From assembly GCF_002964575.1 (NCBI RefSeq), contig NZ_POQQ01000026.1, forward strand, positions 117,384 through 181,383: a stretch of DNA of 64,000 bases, read 5' to 3'. Under the pieces are notes generated by a model, which worked only from the letters and a program-made list of their open reading frames with translations, was not told the origin of the DNA and ran no database searches. The translations under genes and the position numbers were made by a program. The DNA is from Streptococcus suis. Lineage in GTDB: Bacteria > Bacillota > Bacilli > Lactobacillales > Streptococcaceae. Positions within the stretch are counted from its first letter, which is position 1, and every line of letters begins with the position of its first letter. Below are positions 9,381-17,141 of the stretch, one piece after another.

Positions 9381-10532
9381 TTAGAACAACTCTTTATAGA
9401 AAGCAATCGTTTCTTCAAGGGTTGGCATAAATGGATTACCAGGCGCACAGGCATCAATCAAGGCATTCTTAGACAGGTATTCAAAGTCGAAGTCTTCTTC
9501 TTTGATAGCCAATTCTGTTAATTTCTTAGGAATACCAACTTTTGCTGACAATTCTTCGATTTGTGCAATAGCATAGTCTGCACACTCTTCATCTGATTTG
9601 CCAACAATATCAAGACCCAAAGCTTTTGCAACATCACGGAAGGCTGCTGGTACACGTTTGGCATTTTCACGTTCGATGATCGGTAAAATCATAGCACAGC
9701 ACACACCGTGTGGCAGATCGTAAACAGCACCTAGCTGGTGAGCCATAGAATGCACATAGCCTAGACCAGCATTGTTGAAACTCATACCGCCCAAGAAGAT
9801 AGCATGGACCATAGCTTCTCGAGCTTCGATATCTTGTCCGTTTTCAACAGCACGTGGCAAATATTCTTTGATAAGTTCAATAGCACCCATTGATAACTTT
9901 TTAGTTACTCCATAAGCACCCGGAGTTACCAAAGCTTCGATAGCATGGGTCAAAGCATCCATACCAGTTGCTGCTGTTAAGGCCGCTGGCTTAGAAAGCA
10001 TGAGTTCAGGGTCGTTGACTGACATCACTGCCAAGCTATTCTTATCTACCATTACCATTTTTACCTTACGCTCTTCATCGGTAATAACATAGTTGATGGT
10101 AATTTCAGCAGAGGTGCCCGCTGTTGTGTTGATAGCTACAACAGGCAAGCCTAATTTTTCAGACTTATGCAAACCTTCATAATCTTGTGGCTTACCGCCA
10201 TTAGTTGCCATAATAGAAATACAGCTTGCAGCATCTTGAGGTGAGCCACCGCCGACTGAGATAATAAAATCACATTCATTTTCTTGAAGAGCAGCTAAAC
10301 CATCGTAAACATTTTTACAGGTTGGATTAGGATCAACCTGGCTAAATACCACGTAGTCTACTCCTGCTTCATCAAGAGGCTTGGTCACCTTTGGAAGAAT
10401 ATCACTGGTGCGAATGAATTCATCTGTGACAAGAAGAGCTTTCTTGTAGCCCAAATCCTTAACATACCCACCAATTTCATTGACACAACCGCGACCAATC
10501 AAGTTGACCGCTGGGACGTAAAATGTTGCCAT
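9381..10532 (-). CDS. iron-containing alcohol dehydrogenase
   Basis: The protein has about 383 residues of the group III (iron-dependent) alcohol dehydrogenase family. The NAD-binding GGGSPQDAASCI lies near residue 95. Metal ligands are seen in TGMDALTHAIEA (Asp, His) and HSMAHQLGAVYDLPHG (two His). It reduces an aldehyde to an alcohol or the reverse with NAD(H); the substrate is not determinable (FucO or butanol dehydrogenase types are alike). ATG 10530-10532 follows AGGAGG by 6-7 bases; a TTG two codons upstream is less likely. Monocistronic with its own terminator. Confidence 0.93.
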   Translation of the reverse strand: MATFYVPAVNLIGRGCVNEIGGYVKDLGYKKALLVTDEFIRTSDILPKVTKPLDEAGVDYVVFSQVDPNPTCKNVYDGLAALQENECDFIISVGGGSPQDAASCISIMATNGGKPQDYEGLHKSEKLGLPVVAINTTAGTSAEITINYVITDEERKVKMVMVDKNSLAVMSVNDPELMLSKPAALTAATGMDALTHAIEALVTPGAYGVTKKLSMGAIELIKEYLPRAVENGQDIEAREAMVHAIFLGGMSFNNAGLGYVHSMAHQLGAVYDLPHGVCCAMILPIIERENAKRVPAAFRDVAKALGLDIVGKSDEECADYAIAQIEELSAKVGIPKKLTELAIKEEDFDFEYLSKNALIDACAPGNPFMPTLEETIAFYKELF

Positions 10533-10716
10533 AGACAACCTCCTTTTAGATTTATATGACGTATTATGTTATTGATTACTTATCGATTTCTTTTATATTA
10601 TTATACTATATGCAAATGATTTTTGCAAATAGTATGTGATATTTTAAACAAAATACAATTCTATAGGGAAGGCCTAGACTTATTTAATTACCCTGTCAGC
10701 TTGAATGCTAGTCCAT

Positions 10717-11265
10717 TCAACTAGCCACTTGGAATACTCCTGTCCAGTTTGTAAAAGCTTCTTTACGCATTTTTTCAATTTCCACTCGGAATGCTTGGGC
10801 AAGGCTGGCACGATTGAATGACGGTGACTTCTTAGAAATATCTTTCATCACTTTTTTAACTAGGATTTCTACCTCTTCTCCATCCCTAATCCCCATATTC
10901 CAAAGTTCTTGAAGGACACTTGTGTGAAACTGCTTCTCGTATTCTTTCATGGCCTCAATGGTCCAGTAATATTCACTACTTTCATCTTTTAACCATGTCC
11001 AAACAACATCAGCTTGCTTGGTCTTTGGCTTCTCTACCTCACAGGCCTGGCACAGCAATAGCTGATTGGACAAACTTTCTGCATGAAACCATTGCCCTGA
11101 AACAATCGGAACATTTTTTACTCCATAACTGGTGTGGCAACGCCAACAAGAAGGACTTAATACTTCAGTATCCTTTAAAATCCCCAAGGCAAGCAAGCGA
11201 TCTGCCCAATATTCTACAACTGATAAAAGATTTGTCGTTTTCTTATTCCAAATAAACATGTTCAT
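10717..11265 (-). CDS. unknown protein with two CxxC pairs
   Basis: The 182-residue product is not one I recognise. It contains SPSCWRCHTSYG (residues about 39-50) and LLCQACEVEK (about 72-80), a spacing typical of a zinc-binding treble clef or HNH-like fold, and is otherwise helical. It follows a second unknown gene by 10 bases on the same strand, and both are divergent from the LexA/HdiR-like regulator, so a DNA-damage-controlled pair is possible. AAAGGTAG precedes the ATG. Confidence 0.7.
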   Translation of the reverse strand: MNMFIWNKKTTNLLSVVEYWADRLLALGILKDTEVLSPSCWRCHTSYGVKNVPIVSGQWFHAESLSNQLLLCQACEVEKPKTKQADVVWTWLKDESSEYYWTIEAMKEYEKQFHTSVLQELWNMGIRDGEEVEILVKKVMKDISKKSPSFNRASLAQAFRVEIEKMRKEAFTNWTGVFQVAS

Positions 11266-11275
11266 ATCTACCTTT

Positions 11276-11749
11276 CTATATTCTTTCTAACATTTGGGCT
11301 TGTACTAAACTAGCTTGTATCATAGCTAATTCTACAAGACATGCAAGATTGGTTAAGTCTATACTCTCAAACAGACGATGGGAGATAAACGATTTTGGCT
11401 GCAATCTTGTGAGCGGTTTTGCCCAAGCTTGAACACCGACATCAAACTGTTTGATCGACTGAAAATATACTTGACTAACCATCATATAGGCTTTGCTATT
11501 TAACAAATAGGCATAATCTTGCATTAAATCACGACAAAATGACGCCAGCCAAACTGCTGCATACTTTACTTCATCATCTTGATAATGTTTTAATAACTGA
11601 AATGTTAGCTGGCTACCTCTACTCATTTCAGTACTGGCTACTTGAAATTTACTCTCTTTGCTCATCACAGGATGCAAATGGAAATGTTCTGCATAGACTT
11701 CCCATTCCCTGTAAATATCTGCCCAAGTAATCTCATGTTCTTGTTTCAT
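11276..11749 (-). CDS. unknown helical protein, divergent from LexA-like regulator
   Basis: A product of about 157 residues with no recognised motif and no membrane segment; composition suggests an all-helical soluble protein. ATG 11747-11749 is favoured because GGAG lies about 10 bases upstream; the GTG at 11758 would sit on top of that site. It is the first gene behind a strong promoter (11781-11809) next to an operator-like repeat. Probably co-transcribed with the CxxC protein gene. Confidence 0.68.
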   Translation of the reverse strand: MKQEHEITWADIYREWEVYAEHFHLHPVMSKESKFQVASTEMSRGSQLTFQLLKHYQDDEVKYAAVWLASFCRDLMQDYAYLLNSKAYMMVSQVYFQSIKQFDVGVQAWAKPLTRLQPKSFISHRLFESIDLTNLACLVELAMIQASLVQAQMLERI

Positions 11750-11780
11750 TTTCTTCACTCTCCAACTTTAATGTGATACC

Positions 11781-11868
11781 ATCATAACACCATTTTTTAT
11801 TTTTGTCAAACATGTTAAACAAAACTTGTCAAAAAAATATGCTTATGGTATAATATGTTAAACAAAAC
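11781..11868. promoter_or_regulatory. divergent promoters with repeated operator
   Basis: Leftward promoter: TTGACA (11804-11809) and TATGAT (11781-11786), spacer 17. Rightward promoter: TTGTCA (11826-11831) and TATAAT (11849-11854), spacer 17. The 14-mer ATGTTAAACAAAAC occurs twice as a direct repeat, at 11812-11825 (between the two -35 boxes) and 11855-11868 (just after the rightward -10). This is an ideal place for the adjacent regulator to control both units, including itself. Confidence 0.8.
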
Positions 11869-11879
11869 GAGGTACTAGC

Positions 11880-12680
11880 ATGATTCTAGGTGATATTTTA
11901 AAAGAATTCCGAAACCAAAATAAGCTCTCTATGGATAGGTTTGCAGAACTATCTGGCTTAACAAAGGGATATATTTCGATGCTGGAAAAAAATCAGCACC
12001 CCAAAACAAAAAAAGCTCTCCTCCCCACTATGGAAACACTGGAGAAAGTTGCCAAAGGTATGAACATAGCTGTTACAGATTTGATTCAGAAACTTGATGA
12101 CAACCAAGCCATCGCCCTAACGCTTACTCCTGCTCAATTTGGACAATTTAATCAAGCCATTTCCGAGCAGGCACAGTTCTTAGATCAAACACTTGAAGGG
12201 GAATTTCATGACAGATGGATTGCCTTTGGACAAGAACAAATGACAATCATGCAGACCGTATCTACTCCTCAATCAGCCAGCATACTACGTTTAGATGACT
12301 ACCGTGAACAAATTGACTTAGCTGTTCCAGGAAAGGTGTCGGCTGGTACTGGCTACTGGCAGGATAGTGATTTCGACAACCTGGTGTCCTTTTATAGCGA
12401 GGACATCCCTGATAGTCGGCAATACGATACCATCGCTCAGGTTGTCGGTGATTCCATGTCACCTGCTATTCAGGATGGAGACTACCTCTTCATTCGTCTG
12501 ACACCTGATATCCCTCTGAATAGCATTGGAATTTTCTCAGTCAACGGGGAAAATTTTGTTAAGAAATACAAGGGAACCTACCTGCAGTCCCTCAATCCAG
12601 ACTATGAGGATATTTACCTTAGCGAAGAAGACCATATTCGCCCTATTGGTCGAGTAGTAGATATCTATAGTCCATCCTAA
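11880..12680 (+). CDS. XRE-type regulator with S24 self-cleavage domain (HdiR/LexA-like)
   Basis: The 266-residue protein has an N-terminal helix-turn-helix (residues 1-65: MDRFAELSGLTKGYISMLEKN). Its C-terminal S24 domain has a candidate Ala-Gly cleavage site (VSAGTG, A155-G156), catalytic Ser (GDSMSPAIQDGDY, S192) and catalytic Lys (NFVKKYKG, K228 or K229). Known relatives such as lactococcal HdiR repress genes until DNA damage and RecA trigger self-cleavage. Streptococci lack classical LexA, so this is a plausible local SOS regulator (inference). Autoregulation is suggested by the operator repeats. GAGGT precedes the ATG. Confidence 0.85.
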   Translation: MILGDILKEFRNQNKLSMDRFAELSGLTKGYISMLEKNQHPKTKKALLPTMETLEKVAKGMNIAVTDLIQKLDDNQAIALTLTPAQFGQFNQAISEQAQFLDQTLEGEFHDRWIAFGQEQMTIMQTVSTPQSASILRLDDYREQIDLAVPGKVSAGTGYWQDSDFDNLVSFYSEDIPDSRQYDTIAQVVGDSMSPAIQDGDYLFIRLTPDIPLNSIGIFSVNGENFVKKYKGTYLQSLNPDYEDIYLSEEDHIRPIGRVVDIYSPS

Positions 12681-12706
12681 TAGCAACAATCCATAGCATG
12701 ACCATG

Positions 12707-12738
12707 CAGAAAAGGAGGCTCCTCAGCCTCCTTTTTGT
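12707..12738 (+). terminator. terminator after the regulator gene
   Basis: AAAAGGAGGCT, a 4-base loop, AGCCTCCTTTTT: a strong perfect stem followed by T residues. Confidence 0.85.
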
Positions 12739-13253
12739 CTTTAAAATCGGAAAAGTCCATTACCAAAGTTACACGACAATTAGTTAATGATTAAATAATT
12801 ATTCTGCTACCCTTATGTCTTTGATTGTCCTCTTATTTTGTTGTCTAAGTGTGGAGATTGCTTATTATGATGAAAATCACTAGAGGTTTTCTGATTTTCT
12901 TGGTTGCTAGCCAAGGACCTACCCTGACCATACAGTATTACGACACGAATAAGGATTAGCCTACTTTTGATTGAACTGGGTAGCAAGGCTAAGTGTGAGT
13001 GAATGCTATGCATTTTGCCAACAGATGCCTTAGGCATCAAAGTAGGGATAACGGACTTTTCCACTATTAGCCATCATCCTTTGGAGGAAGTGACTAGTAG
13101 TTAGCACCATCAGTGAACGCTGGTATACTCCTTTCAAGCAGGGTAGATGGCGTTCAGCATCTAACTTCATTATCTGATTTCTTCTAAGAGTAGTATAACA
13201 CTTTTAGAAAACGCTATCAAATAATTATGTGCTCGAAAGTCTATTTTTTATTT
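12739..13253. other. gene-free stretch with a paired-arm region
   Basis: I find no convincing gene here. An 83-codon frame at 12813-13064 (reverse) has no ribosome binding site and low-complexity composition. At 13100-13165 GTTAG/CTAAC and GAACGC/GCGTTC pair around a 29-base loop with an internal loop, and GATGCCTTAGGCATC at about 13024-13038 is a perfect small hairpin, so a structured RNA or decayed element is possible. No match to tmRNA or RNase P RNA is apparent by eye. Confidence 0.35.
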
Positions 13254-14399
13254 CTATTCCGCTTTTACATATGCTTCCCACATTTTTTGTTGGGGTTTGG
13301 CAAAGGGATAGGTAGGAAAGTCTTCTACGGAAACCCATTTTAATTCCTTGTTTTCTGGAAGTTTGGTTGTTTCTGCAACTCCTTCAATCAATTCTATCTG
13401 CCATTTACGGTGACTGAAAATATGCTGAACGGTATCAAATTCTTGCTTATGCCAGTCAACAGCCATGCCGTAAAGTTCCGTAAAGCTCTGCCGCATATCG
13501 GATTGCACAACTTCTTCTGCGACTTCAAAGAGTGAAACTTGTTTGGCTACGACAGCCCCTTTTTCCAAAAGAGGAAAGGACCAAAAACCTGATAAGAGCC
13601 CAGCCTCATTATTTTTTTCCAATAAAAATTGATTATCGTTATTGCGGATAATAAAGCCTTGATAGGCTACAGGAACTGGCTTTTTCTTCGGCGCTTTAAT
13701 AGGGTACTTATTCATGGTGCCGTTTAAATAAGCTGCGCTAAAGTCTTTGACTGGGCTATCCTGAGGGCGCGGGTTGACTGGTGATTCAATATCCGACCCC
13801 AAATCCATCAAGGCTTGGTTGAAATCTCCTGGTCTGTCAGGGTCTATCAAGATTTCCATCATAGCTTGAAAAATCTTGCGATTGGTTGGCAAGCCGATGT
13901 CATAATCCACTTCAAATAATCGACTAAGAACCCGCATGACATTGCCGTCTACTGCTGGCTCTGGCAAATCAAAAGCAATGCTTGAAATCGCCCCTGCTGT
14001 ATAGGGACCGATGCCTTTTAGGCTGGAAATAGCTGCATGAGTGGTAGGAAATTGTCCATTAAAATCTTCCACCATTTGCTGGGCTGCCTTTTGCATATTT
14101 CGAACACGTGAATAATAGCCCAGTCCTTCCCATAGTTTGAGAATAACCTCCTCTGGAGCTTGAGCCAGGTCAGTAATGGTCGGCAAGTGATGGAGAAACC
14201 GTTCATAGTAAGGGATAACTGTATCAACTCTGGTCTGTTGAAGCATGATTTCTGACACCCAGATGGCATAGGGATCTCTGGTTCTTCTCCAAGGCAAGTC
14301 ACGTTTATTGGCATCATACCAGTCTAACAGAGCTTTTCGGAAAGAGATGATCTTTTCCTCTGGCCACATATCAATTCCATAATCTTTTAAATCTAACAT
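13254..14399 (-). CDS. mutY: A/G-specific adenine glycosylase MutY lacking the iron-sulfur cysteines
   Basis: The 381-residue protein has the catalytic Glu in SEIMLQQTRVDT (E50), the helix-hairpin-helix LKGIGPYTAGAI (about 128-139) and catalytic Asp in VDGNVMRVL (D151); the C-terminal half is the Nudix-like 8-oxoG recognition domain (about 245-381). It removes A opposite 8-oxoguanine. In the place of the usual Cys-X6-Cys-X2-Cys-X5-Cys cluster there is DIESPVNPRPQDSPVKDFSA (about 203-222), with no cysteine at all. Cluster-less MutY proteins are known in some lactic acid bacteria. I chose the ATG at 14397-14399 (MLDLKDYG); the frame runs up to 14483. Confidence 0.93.
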   Translation of the reverse strand: MLDLKDYGIDMWPEEKIISFRKALLDWYDANKRDLPWRRTRDPYAIWVSEIMLQQTRVDTVIPYYERFLHHLPTITDLAQAPEEVILKLWEGLGYYSRVRNMQKAAQQMVEDFNGQFPTTHAAISSLKGIGPYTAGAISSIAFDLPEPAVDGNVMRVLSRLFEVDYDIGLPTNRKIFQAMMEILIDPDRPGDFNQALMDLGSDIESPVNPRPQDSPVKDFSAAYLNGTMNKYPIKAPKKKPVPVAYQGFIIRNNDNQFLLEKNNEAGLLSGFWSFPLLEKGAVVAKQVSLFEVAEEVVQSDMRQSFTELYGMAVDWHKQEFDTVQHIFSHRKWQIELIEGVAETTKLPENKELKWVSVEDFPTYPFAKPQQKMWEAYVKAE

Positions 14400-14584
14400 A
14401 AACTTAGTATAACACAAAGAAAAGGAGCTAGCTTTTGCTAACTCCAAAGAGTATTCTAAACGGTCAAAGCTACACATATCCAATCAATATATTCATTCCA
14501 GCACCATCAAAATGATTGAATCTTTGGAAGTCTCAACATTCGTCCCTCTTCAATATGCAGCAATATTCATTGACTAAAATAGAA

Positions 14585-15028
14585 TTATTCTGCGTAATAT
14601 TCTTGACCATAGCCAGCTACTTCTGCATTGACTTGCCAGTGGATACCGAATTTGTCTTGCAAGGAACCATAAGCAGGTGACCATGGCACAGCTTGCAAGT
14701 CCATTGTAATTTTCATAGCACCCTCAGATAGTTTTGTGAACAAATCTTGTGCAGTTTCAGCGTCGTCAGTAATCAAGGCAACTGTAATGTTGTCACCGAT
14801 TGAATATGGCATTTCTGGGTTATTGTCAGAAAGCATGAAACGCTGACCATTTGGTAAACGGAACTGGGCATTCATGACATAGTTTTCTAGTTCTGCTGGA
14901 CAATCTGGCAAGAAATCTTTATACAGATTGACTTGCTCTACCTCTGCACCAAGTGCATTTTTGTAGAATTCAATAGCTTCTAAACCATTGCCATTTGTTA
15001 CCAAATATACTTCCATTGCTTTAAGCAT
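14585..15028 (-). CDS. VOC (glyoxalase/PhnB-like) family protein
   Basis: The product of about 147 residues reads AMEVYLVTNGNGLEAIEFYKNALGAEVEQVNLY, then RFMLSDNNPE and a final GIHWQVNAEV. This is the PhnB-like subgroup of the vicinal oxygen chelate fold (paired beta-alpha-beta modules). The reaction is unknown. ATG 15026-15028 is chosen because GGAGG lies 6 bases upstream. Monocistronic. Confidence 0.82.
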   Translation of the reverse strand: MLKAMEVYLVTNGNGLEAIEFYKNALGAEVEQVNLYKDFLPDCPAELENYVMNAQFRLPNGQRFMLSDNNPEMPYSIGDNITVALITDDAETAQDLFTKLSEGAMKITMDLQAVPWSPAYGSLQDKFGIHWQVNAEVAGYGQEYYAE

Positions 15029-15108
15029 GGGATACCTCCAAAGCATTGATAGCCCATTATATCACGAATTAGTTGTACGGACAATTTTTTGATTAAGACA
15101 AAGTTTTT

Positions 15109-15720
15109 TCATGTTGTATTCCACAACCATATGAAACAAAGCAACTCATAGAGGATAAAGAAAAGAAGAAAGCAATGAAGGAAAAATTCCTGTGGCAGTA
15201 TATAAATGACCGGATCTTTCAGCGGGTCAAAGAGCCAGGTCGAATCTCCTGGAAAGAGCAGATGATGGAAGAGAACAAAAAAGCTATCAAAACCAATCAG
15301 CACCCCCACTAGTGCAATAAGCAAAGGAGCTAGTGCCATCCACATAAAAATAGTTCGATAGAGCTTGCCATAGCCTTTTCGCACAACTTCTTTCCAAAAA
15401 TAGAAAACTGCAGGCAAACTAATCAGGAAAATAAGCTGTGCCAGATGAAAGAGAACTTTCACATCCGCAAAATGTTTCAGACCATCAGCTGAGGATGAAA
15501 AATTTGGCATGTCTAAAACACTTGCAAATGGATTGGTCAGATAGTTCATCAGGATAGTGAAATTGTAAGAAATATCCGACGCCTTCATGTAGACAATCTT
15601 CTCCAAACCTAAGAAGGAAATTTCCAGTGGATAAATTAACCAAGCTAGATAAATGGTTGCTAAAACGGCCGCTGACAAGGTGAAAAATACTGTTCCAACA
15701 AGCTGTAACTTAGTTCTCAT
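15109..15720 (-). CDS. TIGR01906-type integral membrane protein
   Basis: A 203-residue protein with about five membrane segments (near residues 8-28, 95-115, 128-150, 155-175 with intervening loops, and the C-terminus). A large outside loop at about 35-90 carries [15 protein letters not shown], a family feature of TIGR01906 proteins. Function unknown. Its start overlaps the end of the HAD phosphatase gene by 11 bases, an arrangement common in streptococci, so the two are probably one operon. Confidence 0.78.
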   Translation of the reverse strand: MRTKLQLVGTVFFTLSAAVLATIYLAWLIYPLEISFLGLEKIVYMKASDISYNFTILMNYLTNPFASVLDMPNFSSSADGLKHFADVKVLFHLAQLIFLISLPAVFYFWKEVVRKGYGKLYRTIFMWMALAPLLIALVGVLIGFDSFFVLFHHLLFPGDSTWLFDPLKDPVIYILPQEFFLHCFLLFFILYELLCFIWLWNTT

Positions 15721-16483
15721 CAAAACTCCATTCATCTAGGCTGTTGAGGACATGGGTTGGAGCCAGGGGTAAGTCTGCTACTTCTTCTGGCTTGGTAAAT
15801 CCAGTCAGGATTAAAAGAGTTGGAAATCCATTGTCAATCCCTGCGCGAATATCCGTCAGGTAGTTATCCCCCACCATAACCGTTTGGCTACGTTCTGTAC
15901 CTAAAATCTCCAGGGCCTTGTCCATGATAATCGCTTCAGGCTTACCGATAAAGGTCGGTTCTACTCGGGTAGCAGCTTTCAAAAGTGCAATTAGTGAGCC
16001 TGCTCCTGGCAAATGACCTCTTTCAGTCGGAATGTTCAAATCAGGATTGGTACCGATGAAGGTCGCTCCCTTTTGAATAGCCAAGGTGGCAATGGTTAGT
16101 TTTTCATAAGTTAACTGAGTATCCAAACCGACAACAACATAGGCTGGATTTTCCGTGTCTTCCACATAACCTGCCTCAAAAATGGCAGACTTGAGCCCGT
16201 CTTCTCCAATGACATAGACTGTCTTTTCTCGCCCCAAGTCATTCATATAATCTACTGTCGCCAAACTGGCTGTATAGATGGTTTCAAGCGGTGTTTCAAT
16301 GTTAAAGTTTTCAGCCAACATAGCCTGCACCATCTCAGGACGGCGGGTGGTATTGTTGGTCACGAATAGATAGGGAATCTGACGTTCTTGCAAGCGATGA
16401 ATAAAACGTTCACCAGCAGGAATCCGCTTTTTCCCTTCATAAATCGTGCCATCCAAATCAATCAAATAACCTTGATAAGTCAT
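15710..16483 (-). CDS. HAD superfamily phosphatase, NagD/TIGR01457 type
   Basis: The 257-residue protein has HAD motif [18 protein letters not shown] (nucleophile Asp near residue 9), motif [13 protein letters not shown], the C2-type cap domain, a motif III Lys in [14 protein letters not shown], and motif [17 protein letters not shown]. This is the class IIA (NagD, p-nitrophenyl phosphatase-like) subgroup; likely a sugar or nucleotide phosphate phosphatase. First gene of a two-gene operon with the TIGR01906-type membrane protein. Confidence 0.9.
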   Translation of the reverse strand: MTYQGYLIDLDGTIYEGKKRIPAGERFIHRLQERQIPYLFVTNNTTRRPEMVQAMLAENFNIETPLETIYTASLATVDYMNDLGREKTVYVIGEDGLKSAIFEAGYVEDTENPAYVVVGLDTQLTYEKLTIATLAIQKGATFIGTNPDLNIPTERGHLPGAGSLIALLKAATRVEPTFIGKPEAIIMDKALEILGTERSQTVMVGDNYLTDIRAGIDNGFPTLLILTGFTKPEEVADLPLAPTHVLNSLDEWSFDEN

Positions 16484-16492
16484 ACTTTCTCC

Positions 16493-16825
16493 TTAATCAA
16501 ATCGTGTTTCCCAATGCTCAGACCGACTAGCTTCCAAGCAAAGTGCTAACTGCTCAGCTGTATTTTTCCCAAGTGAGAGCGGTGGTAAGTCATCTAGACT
16601 GAAAAAGCCACTGGCAAGAGTTTCCGAATTGGGCTGGAATTCACCACCGAGTAAGCGACATAGAATGAAGACCTTGGTCACGCGGTGGGCTGACTTGGCA
16701 GGATTGTTCTTGTGCTTGTCCAAAATCGCCACCACACGCTGAGCCTCCACATCCAGCCCCGCTTCTTCCTTGACCTCCTTGACAACATTGTCCTTGACCG
16801 ACTGGTCCACATCGCACCAACCCTC
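16493..16825 (-). pseudogene. Nudix hydrolase gene, 5' part removed by ICE insertion
   Basis: The reverse strand reads GWCDV then VVKEVKEEAGLDVEAQRV, the second half of a Nudix box (REXXEE), then the C-terminal domain ending in EHWETRFD. Homology stops at GGT-TGG-TGC-GAT (16811-16822). Reading further upstream, the next codons are GAG and then TAA, so the N-terminal part of the gene is absent. The missing part is expected at the other end of the ICE, outside the window. A GTG at 16810 could start a short product, but without the Nudix glycines it should be inactive. Confidence 0.85.
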
Positions 16826-16830
16826 TTATG
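16811..16830. other. left attachment junction (attL) of the ICE
   Basis: The boundary between Nudix coding sequence and element lies within or next to GGGTTGGTGCGATG (reverse strand). Large serine recombinases use short attachment cores, so the exact crossover dinucleotide cannot be placed without the other end. Confidence 0.65.
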
Positions 16831-16898
16831 TCAAGTAAATGACACTATTTTTCTACACTGAAAACACCTTATTATACCACAAAGCTACTTTTCAAGAA

Positions 16899-17134
16899 AG
16901 AGACTCGCTATTACACCACGACAAACGCATGAAAAAATCGACTTCTCTGATATATAAGCGAAGTCGATTTTTTCAGAAAGTTTCATAAAAACTTTCCTCA
17001 TACATTATTTTTTAGTAAATCAATACTATTTCTTTACAAGTATTATAACAGAAAAATGACATTTTAGACTATGAAACTGATATCTGAAAGCGTCATTTTC
17101 TTCATGCGTTTGTCCTGCTATTACACAAGTCTCT
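16899..17134. repeat. compound inverted repeat at the ICE end
   Basis: GACAAACGCATGAA (16920-16933) and its exact complement TTCATGCGTTTGTC (17101-17114) face each other. Outside them AGAGACT (16899-16905) and AGTCTCT (17128-17134) are also inverted. Between these, GCTATTACAC occurs at 16907-16916 and 17117-17126 in the same orientation. The two copies of about 35 bp are thus inverted overall but with an inner 10-mer flipped. They lie between attL and the recombinase genes, so a role in recombinase binding or transcription control is possible. Confidence 0.7.
16931..16974. terminator. terminator at ICE end
   Basis: GAAAAAATCGACTTC and GAAGTCGATTTTTTC (15-bp perfect arms, 14-base loop) form a strong bidirectional terminator that would insulate the element from the flanking gene. 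Confidence 0.85.
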
Positions 17135-17141
17135 CATTAGA

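Noticed and set aside
12813..13064. 83-codon reverse frame between the HdiR-like gene and mutY
   Set aside because: No ribosome binding site, odd composition and overlap with palindromic sequence; treated as non-coding.
12900..13165. A tracrRNA-like phrase (AAAGTCCGTTATC) on the reverse strand near 13050
   Set aside because: A short chance match; no downstream stems of a tracrRNA and no cas9 nearby.
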